Both the position numbers and the translations under genes were made by a program. This document shows positions 1 to 10,771 of a stretch of DNA of 64,000 nucleotides, one piece after another. The notes under the pieces are model-generated. The model had not been told where the DNA came from. It worked only from the letters and a program-made list of their open reading frames with translations, and ran no database searches. The DNA is from Scatophagus argus. Lineage: Eukaryota; Chordata; Actinopteri; Scatophagidae. Location of the stretch: NCBI RefSeq assembly GCF_020382885.2, contig NC_058504.1:9786519-9850518 (forward strand), given 5' to 3'. The stretch's first letter is position 1, and every line of letters begins with the position of its first letter.

Positions 1-3000
1 CTCAGGTATTTCTTTCATCTACTGTGAAAACAAACCACAATGATTCTGACTTCACCACAGGTCTGAATTAACATTATTTGATGGTGAAGAACAACATGCA
101 GGAAAAGGAGAAGATAGCTGAGCTTCTAAAGAGACTTTTTTTATATCTGGAAAGCAGCTTGTGAAAAAAAAAAAAAAACATTACAAAGTACAACCATCTG
201 CTCAAGTGAAGGTCAGCTGAAGTTCAGCTTTGCAGAAAGCAAAAAGCAGGTCAGCAATATAACATTGATTATTAATTATAAAAGGTCTTTTATTTGAGGT
301 GCCATTGCCCCTTTAGTTTTCCCAAAAATATAAGCTCAGCTAACAGAGGCAGAGTGACGGAGGAGAGAAGTGCTCTGTCCTGTAGTGGTGGGTGTTTCTG
401 AAGCTTCCCCACATTATGGAAAATCACAATTTAAAGGAGGTTAATGGAGGAAACAGGATAGAGCTGAGAGTAAGACCAGACGGCTTCAGATTTAACATTA
501 CAGCTCGACCACGAAAGCATTTAAATAAAGAGTTACTGTACATCTAAAGTCCTCCTCCTGACCTCCTTCTTTTGTTGTCGCTCAAAGTAAAAAATTTATG
601 TGAGCAGAAAAGCATTGAGTTAGAAACGTGAGTTTAGAACAAGACTCCTTAGGAGCAGTTTATTCAAAAAGCACTAGTAAAATTAATTGTGTATTTATTT
701 AGATTGTAAACACTGTTACTTAGTAGTCCAGTTTTGTTTGTGCATTTACGTTCATATTTAACCAAAGGATTTTCCAGCGCCGTGTCCCTGATATCAGCAG
801 GTAATGTCCCAGCATTTCACTCCAGATGTACATGCTGTTTGTGCTGCTGTATTCATGTGTAGTTAAGCTGAGGGACTGTGCACCCACAGAAACACTTGTG
901 GATATTCTCCAGTCCTTCTTGTCGTGCTAAGTGTTAGTAAAGCTTGCAGGGCAGGCTACAAAACTTAGCACCAGTCTGCTGTGGTCCACAGTTTGTTTGG
1001 GTTTTTTTTCTTTTTTGTTAACATGTAAAATCTCCTTGTTTTAACAGCTTTTATTTGTCATACTGGACATACTCAAAGTACTATGGACCAAAACCTTCAT
1101 TCACACCTGTGTTAACGTATACACTCACACACACACCCTGTAGAAATGCAGCCAGTTTGTGCTTGTTGACCGCTAAAGAAAACAGTATTTGTCAGTAAGT
1201 AAACTACAATATAACGTAGATATTTCGAAGCCCTGATGATGCCTAAACCCTGTTTCTTTTGTGACCAGTTTTGTTTTGTGTATGTGGAGAGGACGTGACT
1301 ATGCACTGATACTTTTATACAAAGTATAATTTTTGTATTCTGAATATATATTGTTATGAAACAGTGTTGTGGATCACATTTTACAAAGATTCCTGATTTA
1401 TTTTGCATCTTTTATTTAACTCTTAACCACACAGTAGGAAATTAACATTTGCAGTATTTGTTGTATGCTTATTTCTTGATGGCCTAACATTATAGCACAG
1501 TATTTCTGACCACTTCTTATATTTCTGTCTTAAATTTAATTGTAGTTACTGCTGTCACAGTTGTGACCTGGAAGCAAAGAGAAATGTATTGGGATTTTAT
1601 TTCATACACAACCCATCTGAGTTATGAGACCTGCAGCAGCTCAAAACACCTCCTCGCTTTTTCTCTTTTCTTCATGTAGTAAAACAAGTTAGTCTGATGA
1701 AAGTATTGTTCCCTAACTTGTTCCCCAACACTGTTAACTGAGCATATGAAGTAAATAAATGAATAAAGATCTATATATTTATATACATCACTTGCAGTCT
1801 TGATTCATAATTGCTGAGTTGTTGCTCTAAGAATTTGGGACAGACGTTCATGATTCACGATGAATCATCCTGACTGTCCTTATTCCCGGCTTTTCCTCTA
1901 GTGCAACCACAACGCTGACATTTGTGGTTTAGAGTAAAATGTCGCAACAGCAAAATTTAAAGTCATTGAACAGTTTGGTTTTCTTTGCCATAAGTCTTAC
2001 AGCCTCAAAAAGCTGCTGGCTGAAGTCTCTTGTTATGATATGACCACACTGTAGCCATTTTGCTTAATTTAATCACAGATAATCAGCTGAAAATCACTAC
2101 AATTACAAGCTTGACAGAGTTTTGCACATTTTTTGTTGTTAATGAAAACAATAGGGTTTTCATGGCTCCAATGAACAAGTCTAAACGGTATTTGTTCTGT
2201 GTAGTTTAATCAAGCAAACAATACGTCTTTTTCCTGATATTCTACAGCAAGCAAGCAAAATTTCAACACAATCACATCAGGGGGCTTCTATGAAACTGTG
2301 CCAATATTGCCAAAGAACTAAAACTCAATAAATGATCAGTGAACTGTAACATAAACTGGTGATCCTCAGCCTCTTTGTGCTTGTGACCCTTCAAAGCAAA
2401 ACAACACTGAAGAATAATCACACTGAAGTTGTGCTTATCACATGCTACATCGTCAGCAGTAAAACCGAAGGATGAAGTTCCTTTCACAGGTTTTGCATTT
2501 AGGTAGTTTTAAAGACTTGTAGTTGTAAAGAATAATCCAGTTCCAGTCTCAATAAAGCAATCAAAAACACAAAATGAATTTGCGCTGCAGAAATGTGTTT
2601 TTCCTTTATTTTCCTTTAAATCACCTCTCAGATTTATCCCACAACCCCTTAAAGGGCCCCAGCCCCCATGTTGGGAACCACCGGCACAAGCAAGATGCCC
2701 GGAGGCTTCAAACTATTCTTAACTCTAATCAAGTTGATTCACAGAATCAAATGCTCCTTAATTATTCCCATCTGAATTGTCAAACCTCAGAGAAAAGCAG
2801 TCAGCGTTCAGCCCCTGTGTTGCTCCTTGGACTGTGAGAGACTCGCTTCCTTCGCCAGGACAAGGTGTCGGCAGCCTGTCTGACAGTGCCCCCCTGAGCA
2901 GGAAAGGAAGGAACACTTAATCATCCTGGTCACGACCGGCGGACGCCACACACACAGGGCTTCCTGTGGGGCACAGTGCCCATGCTTACCAGCAGTGGGT

Positions 3001-3705
3001 GTGTCAGAGGGGAGCACACGCCACAGGACAGGTTGGGGCCTTTGACTGTCTCCTCTTGTCCTCAGAGGATTTACTATGTTTACCGTAAGGTGAGCAGCCA
3101 ACATTACACCCAAACACATATCAACAACCTCTGACTATTTCCAGAATATGAGATATAAACAAACGAGGGAAGGATGTCGGAGAGGGAGGGTGTTGTTGCT
3201 TGTCATATTTTTTGTAACAAACAAGGTTTTTGTATCTACACCTACACAGAGTGTTTTTCCACACGGGTAGAAGTATGAGCACGGGCCCTACCCTTTCCTG
3301 AAAGGACGGTGTGTGTGGGAGCAGCACAGATACTGCGAGAAAATACTGCAGAGACTTTATCAAACTACTGGTTCACTCAAATCTTAAACGATGGTTTGTA
3401 CCAATAATCTGAATCTGAAAAGTAAGCAGTAATCATACCTGTCAAATGTACAGTATTTCCCTCTGAACTGTGGTGAAGTACAGACATAAAGCAGCATACG
3501 GTGATAAAATGCTCAAGTAAAACACAACGCCCTTAAAGTTGTATTTAACTACAGTATTTCAGTTAATGTTCTCAGTTAGGTTATAAATTTCATAGTTTTT
3601 ACATCACCTCTACTTGTATTTCACACGTTTTCCCTTTTCAAATGAATTAATCCCTCTCAGCTTCTCTGCTACTGTCCCCGGATCAGTAAAAGAAATGACT
3701 ATCAT

Positions 3706-3753
3706 CATTATTATTATTGTTCTGATTATCATTATTATTATTATTATTATTAG
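3706..3753. repeat. ATT-rich trinucleotide microsatellite
   Basis: Imperfect ATT/ATC trinucleotide tract interrupted once by a TGTTCTGATT segment. It is ordinary simple sequence. The 62-residue open frame across it, rich in isoleucine, is an artefact of the repeat. Confidence 0.85.
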
Positions 3754-5837
3754 TGTTATTCATGGCTGGACATGCAATTTCAAATTACTAAGTGGGGAAT
3801 AAAGACCACTTAACAAAGCATTTAAAGAAACTGCAACACCATGACTCACATACGTCCTCCTTTTTGTTCTGTGGTGAGGAGCATCACTGATGGCACATGG
3901 GATGGGATAAATCCACCACCCAGCAGAACCAAGAGGATATGAGTTAAGACCAAATGTGAGGAATACTGTAAAATGTTCTGGCTTTAACTACAGCTCTTCA
4001 TGGGGGGGTTATGATGTGTTTGATATCACTTCAGTTTTGGACAAGGAAAAAAAACTTTTAGTTTCAGAGTGCAAAGATTTAAGTGTTTAATAATCAGAAA
4101 TGTTGTGTTTGTATCCAGCTGCTGTAAAAAATCACCTCTCCTGTCTTTGAACTCTTCCACAGCTTCGCCCCCCAAAGCAAACAGGGCTGCAAAACACACC
4201 ATTAATCTTTGAAAAAGACACTTCATTGAATACAGGAATTTTCTAAAACTCCAAACATCCACCAGCTGAATCTGTGCACCTTGAAATCCTATCATAGGCT
4301 GATTTGGGGCCGTCCACCACACAGCACAAAGCCGCACTCCAGCACACACATATAAATGGCCATACAATGCTATTCCCAGACCCCTGCCCAAGAAGGTGAA
4401 TGGTGGGTAGGCCACATCTGCACCTCTCACCTAAATGCACAACAATGAGCCGGAAACTGTCCCCTTAAAACACCACTAATGAGCAAAGAGAAAGACCTGA
4501 AGCAACAACACAAACAGCTAAATAAAGACACGTTTATAGTGAATGGGCTTCAGGACTGCTGTGGTCCAAAGGGCGAAGGGGGAAAAACAAGCATCGGAAA
4601 TGCAACAGGTTCATATATAAATGTAGTGTAGCAGCTGCGTGAATGTTTGACCTGATATAAAGGCAAAAAATAGTAGAATTGCCAAGCAGGATTTTTACTA
4701 AAACATAATGCGATTAACATGCGATATGCGGTTAACATCCTAACATTGGCTAATTAGAACTAAATACAAAGGAGAGCTGAGGATGATGGCAACATCTGGT
4801 GAGTCCACCTGTTCTCACCACCCGTGTGTTTTTTTGTGAAATGTTTCGTGAGTGATGTTGCTTCCTCTGTGATGTTGCTGAAGTTTCAAGAGCTTTCAGC
4901 ACACTTCAGGAAATGAAGCATTTTAGAGTAAGAACAATCAAACAGCATTCAAACACGTTCTTTTTTTTCCTTTATTAGATCTCCTAAAAACACTTTATAC
5001 ACAAACATCAAAAAGCTGAATTTAAATCTAAAGTGGTGGCATGCCAATGGAAAAAAAAAAAAGAAATATTGCACAATGTTTACTTTATTCGGAGCATGTG
5101 TTCCCCTTCTGACTTTCCCTGATAGTTTAGTGATGACAAGCAGAAAGCCGACTTATATCAGAGGAGAGCGATGTGTCTAATCGCCGGCTGCTTCCATATG
5201 GCTCAGCGATAACACGGGTTGCACACGGCCTACATACGTCTGATCGTGAATTGTCTAAATTCTAATTGTTTCCAGAGAACAGAGAAAACCAGGTCAGGCC
5301 TGCACCCTCAGGAGCCTTCAGATTCCTCAGTGCCCATTCAAAGGCAAAAGTGCAAAGAAACCAGCTCACCCACTTGCCCCTATTGTTTACATCTCTGTTG
5401 GGGGGGTAAAGGGGTGTGTAAAGTGCTTATGCACCAGGAGGGCCTGGGAAAAAATGCTGTTCACAGTGACATAATTAACGTGAACATGGTGGGGTTGTTT
5501 TGGAGCTGTTTTTCCTGTTAATCTCTTTCTGTCTGGTCCTGGTGCTGCTGGGCTCCTGTATGGCCTCCCTGCTGCTCTCTGGCCTCTTTTGATGAACTGA
5601 AAACCCTTCGATGAGTCCAAATGTGGGACATCGGTGCTTCCTGTGTGCAGTTTCCAAATGTGCGGTGGCTGGCACTCTGGGCTCGTCTCTCATCTGCGTT
5701 GCATGTTGTGGTTTATCCTCCTGCACATCGTGGAAAAAGAAAATGAAATCCCAGAGTGTTTTCTTTGCATTCGGTTGTTTTGCTGTCAACCAGATTTGTA
5801 GGCAGCTGTTTTGATTTATTTATTTATTTTTATGTTT

Positions 5838-6080
5838 CAAAGGACACAATTGCCAACGATGGGTCAGTTGGTCCACCGTTTTGGTCCAGACTGAGATATC
5901 TCAACAGCAAAGATGGACTGAATTGTGGTGCAGCTCCCCATTGTGTCAACCCTGACTTTGTGGATTCCCTCACTTTTCATATAGCACCAAATGTGTCTGT
6001 TTCCAATTGTTTTCTGTATGAAATATCTTCAAAAACTAATAACATTTGCATCAGCCTCGGCCATATTTTGCATCTTATTG
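5838..6080. repeat. Dispersed fish repeat fragment
   Basis: The segment reads GATGGGTCAGTTGGTCCACC, then a TTTGGTCCAGACTGAGATAT-type phrase, then a stretch about a 'CCCTGACTTTGTGGATTCCC' block. I recognise this wording from a dispersed repeat common in fish genomes. A related phrase (TTTTGGTGGATATTCATGGA, and GCCATGAAACTGGTCACC) appears near 28.11-28.17 kb in lnx2b intron 4. No family name is assigned, because no library search was possible. Confidence 0.5.
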
Positions 6081-7190
6081 CTAGTTAACGTGTATGAACT
6101 AACACACAAACTAACACACATGGTAAAGAAAAACCACTGCTTCGAATCAGCACGTTGTCATTCTTATGGATAACATGTTAATGTTTGGCGTTTAACTGAA
6201 AGGACAGTTTGTTCCAGTATGCAGCCTCACAGAGCTGTTTGCATGGCTCTAGGCTCTCTGTGTTGTTCAGTGATAAACACACTGGGGCAGTGCTGTAACT
6301 TTTCCTTTCTCTGTGGCACAGAACAAAGTTTATCAAGACTGTTTATAAATGGAGAGATAAAAAGGCCGTTTTTCAGAGCCCACTTGTATTTATATATTTA
6401 CGTGTTTAAAGAAAAAAACAAGAACTTTCTGTTTTTTCACGATCCAGATGCGCTCATTTTCCAGAGAACAATCTGAAACTGAAAATATTTTTTTAAAATT
6501 TAATTCTTAATTCTTTAATTCTTCTCCAAAGCACCTGAATTCATCCTCAAGACAATCGCTTATAAAGACATTTTCTTCCAGTCTTGCAAAAATCCATTTG
6601 TGTTGTATCCTCAGCAAATGAATCAAAATACACAAACATGACTTGTGTTTGCAGTATCCTGCTTTACATGTGTTTCACATTACAGATGTCAAATGAAGGA
6701 TCTGTGCCTGTGTATCAGCAGTGAAGGCAGTTTCTCTAAAAATAGTAGCAGATGGTCTTGTTTTACTTCTTTTCCTGCAGAGAAACACTGTGACCACTTC
6801 AGTAACATCAGTGAAGTTATGCAACAAACTGAATTCTTTAGCTGCTTCACCACCGACTGTCACTGATCTGCCACAGACACGCTGTGCTGAGCTCAGGCAA
6901 AGAACAGACTTTTGCTGCTTTTGAGAAGAATTGAAGTGTGCTTCACTTCGTCATCACATGCCACATGAACATAAGTATGTGTGCAAGAATGCAAACTCAA
7001 ATCCCTGAAAAAACTGACCAAAAAATGGAAGTTCGTTACAGTTATTACTTGTTATAGCAGACCGAGTCACTGATCTATCTGCACGTCTATCTTTCTAGCA
7101 TCACTAACTCAATTGCACCATCTAGTGAATACACATGAGGGAGGAAAGTCAAATTTCAATTTCGTTTTTCCAAGTTCACGTTTTGTTCAT

Positions 7191-7350
7191 GGCACACTGT
7201 GGAAGTGGTGAAAAGTAATGAAATACATATAAATACATTGAAATACATATACTTTACCTGCACTGCAGTATCTGCTACTTGTTACTTTGCGAATTTAGAT
7301 TAATGATACAAAATATAATTAGTAAATCAATTAAGACACATGATTATAGT
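7191..7350. repeat. hAT-like nonautonomous element fragment
   Basis: It starts with GTGGAAGTGGTGAAAAGTAA, a degraded form of the fish hAT-type end CAGTGGTGGAAAAAGTA. It continues into a block (CTTTGCGAATTTAGATTAAT, then ATACAAAATATAATTAG) that is clearly related to 41.48-41.53 kb (CCTTGCAAATTTAAATTAAT, then ATACAAGATCCAATTATA). The two blocks are diverged copies of one element. Confidence 0.6.
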
Positions 7351-10300
7351 GTAAGTGATCAATTAATTCAGGAAGATGAAGATAAATTAATCAAGATAAA
7401 TGAATTCAAGGACTTGTTACAAAGGATTACTACTACTATTAGTATTAGTACTACACTGTGATATCTGTACTCCTTTTTTTGAACAAGTTTGGTTATGCTG
7501 AGCATCAGACTGGTGAATCTGAAACAGCTATGACTACATTCAGACCCTGACATGTCATTACAACTAATACAGAGCTGCATTTTGTCCTTACATTTCCTCT
7601 TTTTATCGTACTCATAAGGGTGTTGCAAGAAATGCCTGACTTAAAAAATTCATCAGAGATGACCGGGACAACATCAGCAACAGGCCTGTATCACAAAGTG
7701 CATATGATCAGGCAGTATCACATTTGTTTGAGGCAACAAATGTGCCAAGAAAGGATGGAAACTCCTCCTCTGATGTTTCTTTTTCATTTAATGCTTCATT
7801 CATTCTTGTTAAATTCAAAGAAAGGCGATTTGAAATTAACCTAAGGATACAACATCACTTGTAAAAGGATGTTTCCTAATGGCATGACTTCAAATATGTG
7901 TAAATAATTGTTGTCAGGTAGAATTTTAAACAAACTACTAAAGAAAACATCATTCTGAGATGGACAGCAGAGGAAAATGGTTGTTTGTTTGTAATGAAAC
8001 CTCCTAAAATCAGTGGAACAGCAAGTTGTAATCTTATACTTAAGAGGATTATTACAATACATTACAGTTTCCTGTCGTTTGGAATTGATTTACCTTTATA
8101 GTGCATCTTGTAACACACAGGTGTTCAACATAGTAGATTACGGTGCATCATTAAATGTTCTTTTGTGGTGGAGGCTGCCCTCTTGTGGTCGTTTGGTGAG
8201 TGGTGACCTTTTACTGAATGAAAAGTTAGTTTGGTACAAATAGTCCTACAAAAAGGTCCTGCATTCTGAAATGCATGTAAGCAAAGAAATATATAAATAT
8301 AAGCATTAGCCTGAGTCTGCAAAGTCACCAGCACCTGAAGTTATTAATTAAATGTATAAGACCTAAAAGTACTATATTTGCCTCTCAGCTATAAAGTAGC
8401 TGAAAATAGAAACATTCAAGTAAAGTGTAATTGCCACAAAAGTGTACTTATGTGCCTGCTTGGCTACATGTACTTAGCTGCTTTCAGACAGACAAATTTG
8501 AAAAATCACCCATTAAAGGCATAATATACAGGCACAACTTAAGAAAAAACAAACATGGAGACTCACATGAACCTAAATCCTCTCATTCATCACTTATGGC
8601 CCACTGGAGGCATGTGACAGTCCTCTGCCTGTATTTTATTTTCTCACCATTGTGCCGTGTTTGGGACGTTTCGTTTGCTTTGTGGTGCGTTTATAAACAG
8701 CAATCGACATTTGCTGCATTTTATGCCTTCAATTAGAGCAGCTGCAGTTCTAAAAAAAATATCACAAGGGGGCAGCAGTGTGTCTAATCACATCGCGTTG
8801 AAACTAAAGGACAGGATGGAGTAAACTCAGTGCAAATACAGTACGGTGTAGTGATGTAACCTCGTGTTATGTGAATGTGAAATGACTGGCAAACGTTAAA
8901 AAAATCGTTTAGCTGCTAGATGTTGTCTTAAAAGCAATAAATATAATGTAGGCAAGAGAAGTGATTCAATTCTTCTGGGAACATCTGATTTCTAGCTCGG
9001 GTCTTTTTATTAGGTTTTTATGACCAGAATCCTTACTTCATCCTGAGAAGAAACTGATTGTAGAGGAAAAGGCAAAGACAGAGGAGAGGAATTAGTTTAT
9101 ATTTTTCTGGCGCATACATTTGGAGCTTGTCACAGCTTGATACTGTACTATGCACACAGCTCAAAGTCACTGTTGAAGCTAACAAAAAGCCAGGCAGCTC
9201 AGTTGTGTACAGATCAGAACAGCGACTTGCCTTGAACTGTCACAGTCTGTCACATAAATATTTTGTGGTCAATAAAGGGATGTTTCCGAGACGACATTCA
9301 TCAGCATTTATGACTTTCAGCTGGACTTTTAGACAAGTCAATTAGTCAGTTCTGCTAGATATGCCCTCAGAGGCCTGCCTAATTATTAAGAGAAATATCA
9401 AGAAATAACAACGTAAAAATACACATTCAAAAACAAGCAGTATGTGCTCCTCAAAATGTTTTCTATCAAACTATACACAAAACTACTGACGCACAGGAGC
9501 GCAGCTCAGACTCGGGCCTGAAAATGAGATCTTGGCTTGAAAAGCTGCAAAAAATCAATTTAATCTTAAGTATGAAATAACGTAATATTTTCAGATTTCT
9601 GCTCAGTGATTTTATTGCTACATTTACTGAATTAATACGCAGGCCTAAAAGGATGTAAGGAGGCTACTCAGTGGAGACTTTCAGTGTGCACCAGCGCATG
9701 TGGCGACACAGAGGCCGAAACTTCGGAGGGAGCGTGTGACTGTGTCCAGGTGCGTTGTTAAAACCCTGATTTTTAATCGGGAAGTTGGTTCTGTGGGACT
9801 CCTGACACTTTTCAGGCACGTCCACAGAATAACAACTCCACTGCAATGTCAGGGGACAGCAGTGACTGGTGTGACGATGGGGCCGCTGTTTGTCACGCAG
9901 GGGGTTGTTGGAGTTTCCTTGTAACCGGAATTAGCTGTGAAGTGCGACCTTGAGGTGTGAACACGGAATACGAAAGGTCCGGCTTGCTTCAAGAGAAAGT
10001 CTCGCATACTTTGCACCTCGCTTGCAAGTGAATATCTTAACAAATAAGACTTTACGCGTGAAGCGTGGTTGGAAACTTGTCAGTTCCCACGATAGCAGGT
10101 TTTTAACCCAAAAGCACTTTAAACCTATTGGATGTTCTGGATCTAATTTAGAAGGATACACCTCCTGGGTCTAATGCGCAGAAATATTCAGCAGTCTATA
10201 TTCTGCAATAGTGCACAAAACTCTGACTCATTAAAGTGTCACCAAAATGAGCGCCTCTAACAAGTCCAAAATATTAAAATACGTCTGCGCGCAATTACGC

Positions 10301-10359
10301 ACAGGCCCTTTTTTTAAGTTGATGAGTTTGAAGACATGTTTCCACGGTTTATTGACGGT

Positions 10360-10600
10360 TCGTGCATCACGTGCATCTGATAGGCCAGGGTGTTAATTTA
10401 TTCATGCAGAGGAGAACTCGTGTTCAGGATAGGCCCACTGTCAGGTGATGACGCTTCAGGACAGGCGCAAGGGGACAGCTGGGACGGCAGCACCGATCAC
10501 CCTCATTTGGATGCAAATCTTCAAGAGTTGAGGAGTTGGCTGACGTCAGGCAGGCCTTAGTATACCTTTAGCTTCTTGTCAACAGAGCCACATCATGTGA
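10360..10600 (+). promoter_or_regulatory. cdx4: Candidate cdx4 promoter region
   Basis: About 170-410 bases upstream of the cdx4 ATG lie three recognisable motifs: an E-box CACGTG at 10368-10373, a perfect octamer ATGCAAAT at 10511-10518, and a perfect CRE TGACGTCA at 10541-10548. A weak TATA-like TATACCT follows at 10561. Motif matches are read directly. Their use, and a transcription start near 10.59 kb, are inferred. POU and Wnt control of cdx genes is known in vertebrates. Confidence 0.5.
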
Positions 10601-10771
10601 GACTGGAGACAGACTGGAACTACATCGCATTTCACTCTGGGAGCCCATTTGGACTACGTAAACAGTAGAAGGATTGTTTTTAACACTTGCAGGGCAACAA
10701 TGTCGCCTTAAAACAGGCCACACCATCCCCATCGCTGTTTTTAATATACTTCATAGTTTTTAGTACAAATC

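Larger units (their letters stand above)
1..10359. other. Gene-poor 5' flank of cdx4
   Basis: No coding exon could be supported in this stretch on either strand. The open frames are short, lack convincing splice sites and do not resemble known proteins. It is AT-rich and contains an ATT-rich microsatellite, dispersed-repeat fragments near 5.84-6.08 kb and 7.19-7.35 kb, and two CTCF-like motifs near 8.2 and 8.8 kb. AATAAA-type hexamers near 1.75-1.77 kb could be the end of an upstream plus-strand 3' UTR, but no coding sequence is visible to support that. Confidence 0.6.

Noticed and set aside
4026-4430. 134-residue minus-strand open frame
   Set aside because: No similarity to any family I know, and a second overlapping frame is equally open; looks like chance.
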